DNA from: an uncultured Pseudomonadota bacterium
GTDB taxonomy: Bacteria > Myxococcota_A > UBA796 > SXON01
Reading direction: 5' to 3'
Length of the DNA stretch: 32,471 nucleotides
Assembly: GCA_903891165.1 (NCBI GenBank)
Contig: CAITDR010000425.1
Coordinates: 1 to 32,471, forward strand
The notes beneath the pieces are model-generated. The model ran no database searches. It was given only the letters and a program-made list of their open reading frames with translations, and was not told the DNA's origin. This document shows, one piece after another, positions 31,654-32,471 of the stretch. Every line of letters begins with the position of its first letter. Within the stretch, counting starts at the first letter, position 1. The translations under genes were made by a program, and so were the position numbers.

Positions 31654-32471
31654 CGGCGATCGGGGCGCAGGGGTCGGAGGCAGTGGTCCGCGAGTCGGAG
31701 GCGCGGCTCCCCGTTTATGTTTTGCGCTCGGAGGAGTGGCGGGGGCTGTGGCGTCGGAGTCCCTTGGCAGCGCAGGTGCTGCTGGTGCTCTGGGGGCACG
31801 CGCGCACGGAGCGCGGCCGGGCGTCGGCCTGGTGCTCCGTGCGGCGCCTGGCGATGCTGACCGGAAGCCACCGGCGGAGTATTGTGGTGGTTCTCCGGTT
31901 GCTTCAAGAGCGCGGGTGGATCGGGGCGGTGCAGCCGCGCTATCTGGGGCAGCGGCGGATGGCGGATCGCTATGTACTGGTCTTTCCGGGGGCGGCTGGG
32001 GAGGCACATCGGCAGGTTCTGGAGCGGCTTTCTCGAAAGGACGCGCCGGAGGTCCGCTCCGAGCTGGTGCAGGCCGGAGACATCTTCCACCACAACGGGG
32101 CCTGGCATGTGCGGGAGAGCAGGGTGCCACTTTCGGTGCTGAGTTCCTGGGCCTTCTACGATCTTAGGAGGCGTTCACCGACGGCAATGGCCGTCTATCT
32201 GCTGGTGGTGGCCTATTCGGGGCTTCGGGAGGGTCTGGGGGGTACGCGGATCGCGCGGGAGCTGCGGATTCACAAGGCGCGGGTGCCGGGCTGTGTGCGG
32301 ACGCTGCGGGAGCTGCTTTTTCTGGATGTGCTGCCGCAGTGGCGGGGAAAGCAACGGTTGGCGGACCGGTTCCAACTGCGGGTGGTGGCCTCGCGGGCAC
32401 GCTCGCCTGTCGGGAGGCCGAAGTCGGCGTCCTTCAAGCCCGGGACGCCGGGGTCGGCCGCCTTGATCTTC
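31641..32471 (+). CDS. Protein with two winged-helix-like repeats, Rep-like, cut by window edge
   Basis: The frame is open from ATG 31641 (GGAGGAGCAGC upstream) to the right edge, 277 codons. I do not recognise the family. Residues about 30-115 (SPLAAQVLLVLWGHAR..., VRRLAMLTGSHRRSIVVVLRLLQERGW..., GQRRMADRYVLVF) and about 165-252 (SPTAMAVYLLVVAYSG..., TRIARELRIHKARVPGCVRTLRELLF..., GKQRLADRFQLRV) repeat the same pattern, suggesting two winged-helix domains from a duplication. Such layouts occur in plasmid replication initiators and in DnaD/RepA-like proteins. With the overlapping HTH gene and the nested repeats, a replication or regulatory module of a mobile element is possible but not shown. 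Confidence 0.7.
   Translation, partial: MGAVAAIGAQGSEAVVRESEARLPVYVLRSEEWRGLWRRSPLAAQVLLVLWGHARTERGRASAWCSVRRLAMLTGSHRRSIVVVLRLLQERGWIGAVQPRYLGQRRMADRYVLVFPGAAGEAHRQVLERLSRKDAPEVRSELVQAGDIFHHNGAWHVRESRVPLSVLSSWAFYDLRRRSPTAMAVYLLVVAYSGLREGLGGTRIARELRIHKARVPGCVRTLRELLFLDVLPQWRGKQRLADRFQLRVVASRARSPVGRPKSASFKPGTPGSAALIF

Overview
The window looks like chromosomal DNA from a GC-rich (roughly 60-65% by eye) member of the Myxococcota or a related former deltaproteobacterial lineage. The evidence is Asp/Ser/Gly-rich 'DSGDS' linkers behind lipoboxes, a secreted protein with a MYXO-CTERM-like tail (Cys-Gly-Cys, hydrophobic helix, Arg cluster), frequent TTG starts, and a parS-like site of the GTTCCACGTGGAAC type. 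Coding is dense and mostly on the minus strand. No rRNA, tRNA, CRISPR array or insertion sequence was found.

Region 1 (1-6.0 kb, minus): a type III glutamine synthetase that runs off the left edge and appears to start at CTG, then a two-gene P-loop NTPase / TPR module joined by an ATGA overlap (a candidate conflict or signalling system). Region 2 (6.0-11.0 kb): a minus-strand run of rlmD-like methyltransferase, outer-membrane-like protein and pgi, divergent from rsmG, which carries the parS-like palindrome. Region 3 (11.2-14.4 kb): a lipoprotein metallophosphoesterase convergent with a TetR / membrane-anchored SDR operon. The TetR promoter is overlapped by an operator and the message looks leaderless. 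A small lipoprotein follows.

Region 4 (14.4-21.9 kb, minus): a probable operon of a MYXO-CTERM protein, a PP2C phosphatase, a small glutaredoxin-like protein and a three-subunit molybdenum hydroxylase. The FAD subunit has the extra four-cysteine insertion typical of 4-hydroxybenzoyl-CoA reductase. Last comes a CobW-type metallochaperone GTPase whose C-terminus resembles a sulfite-oxidase-type molybdopterin domain, an apparent fusion that fits a role in maturing the neighbouring enzyme.

Region 5 (21.9-28.4 kb, minus): a RutE-like nitroreductase, an ATP-grasp ligase, an ArfB-like release factor, a large lipoprotein resembling an M30-type metallopeptidase with its HExxH lost, a thioredoxin-fold selenoprotein with an in-frame UGA followed by a bacterial SECIS-like hairpin, and thyX. 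Region 6 (28.6-32.5 kb, plus): cyanophycin synthetase, then a small HTH protein preceded by nested inverted repeats, overlapping a protein with two winged-helix-like repeats that runs off the right edge.

The most rewarding items are the selenoprotein, the CobW-molybdopterin fusion beside the hydroxybenzoyl-CoA-reductase-like enzyme, the NTPase/TPR pair, the parS-like site in rsmG, and an 8-bp-arm palindrome shared by two distant intergenic regions.
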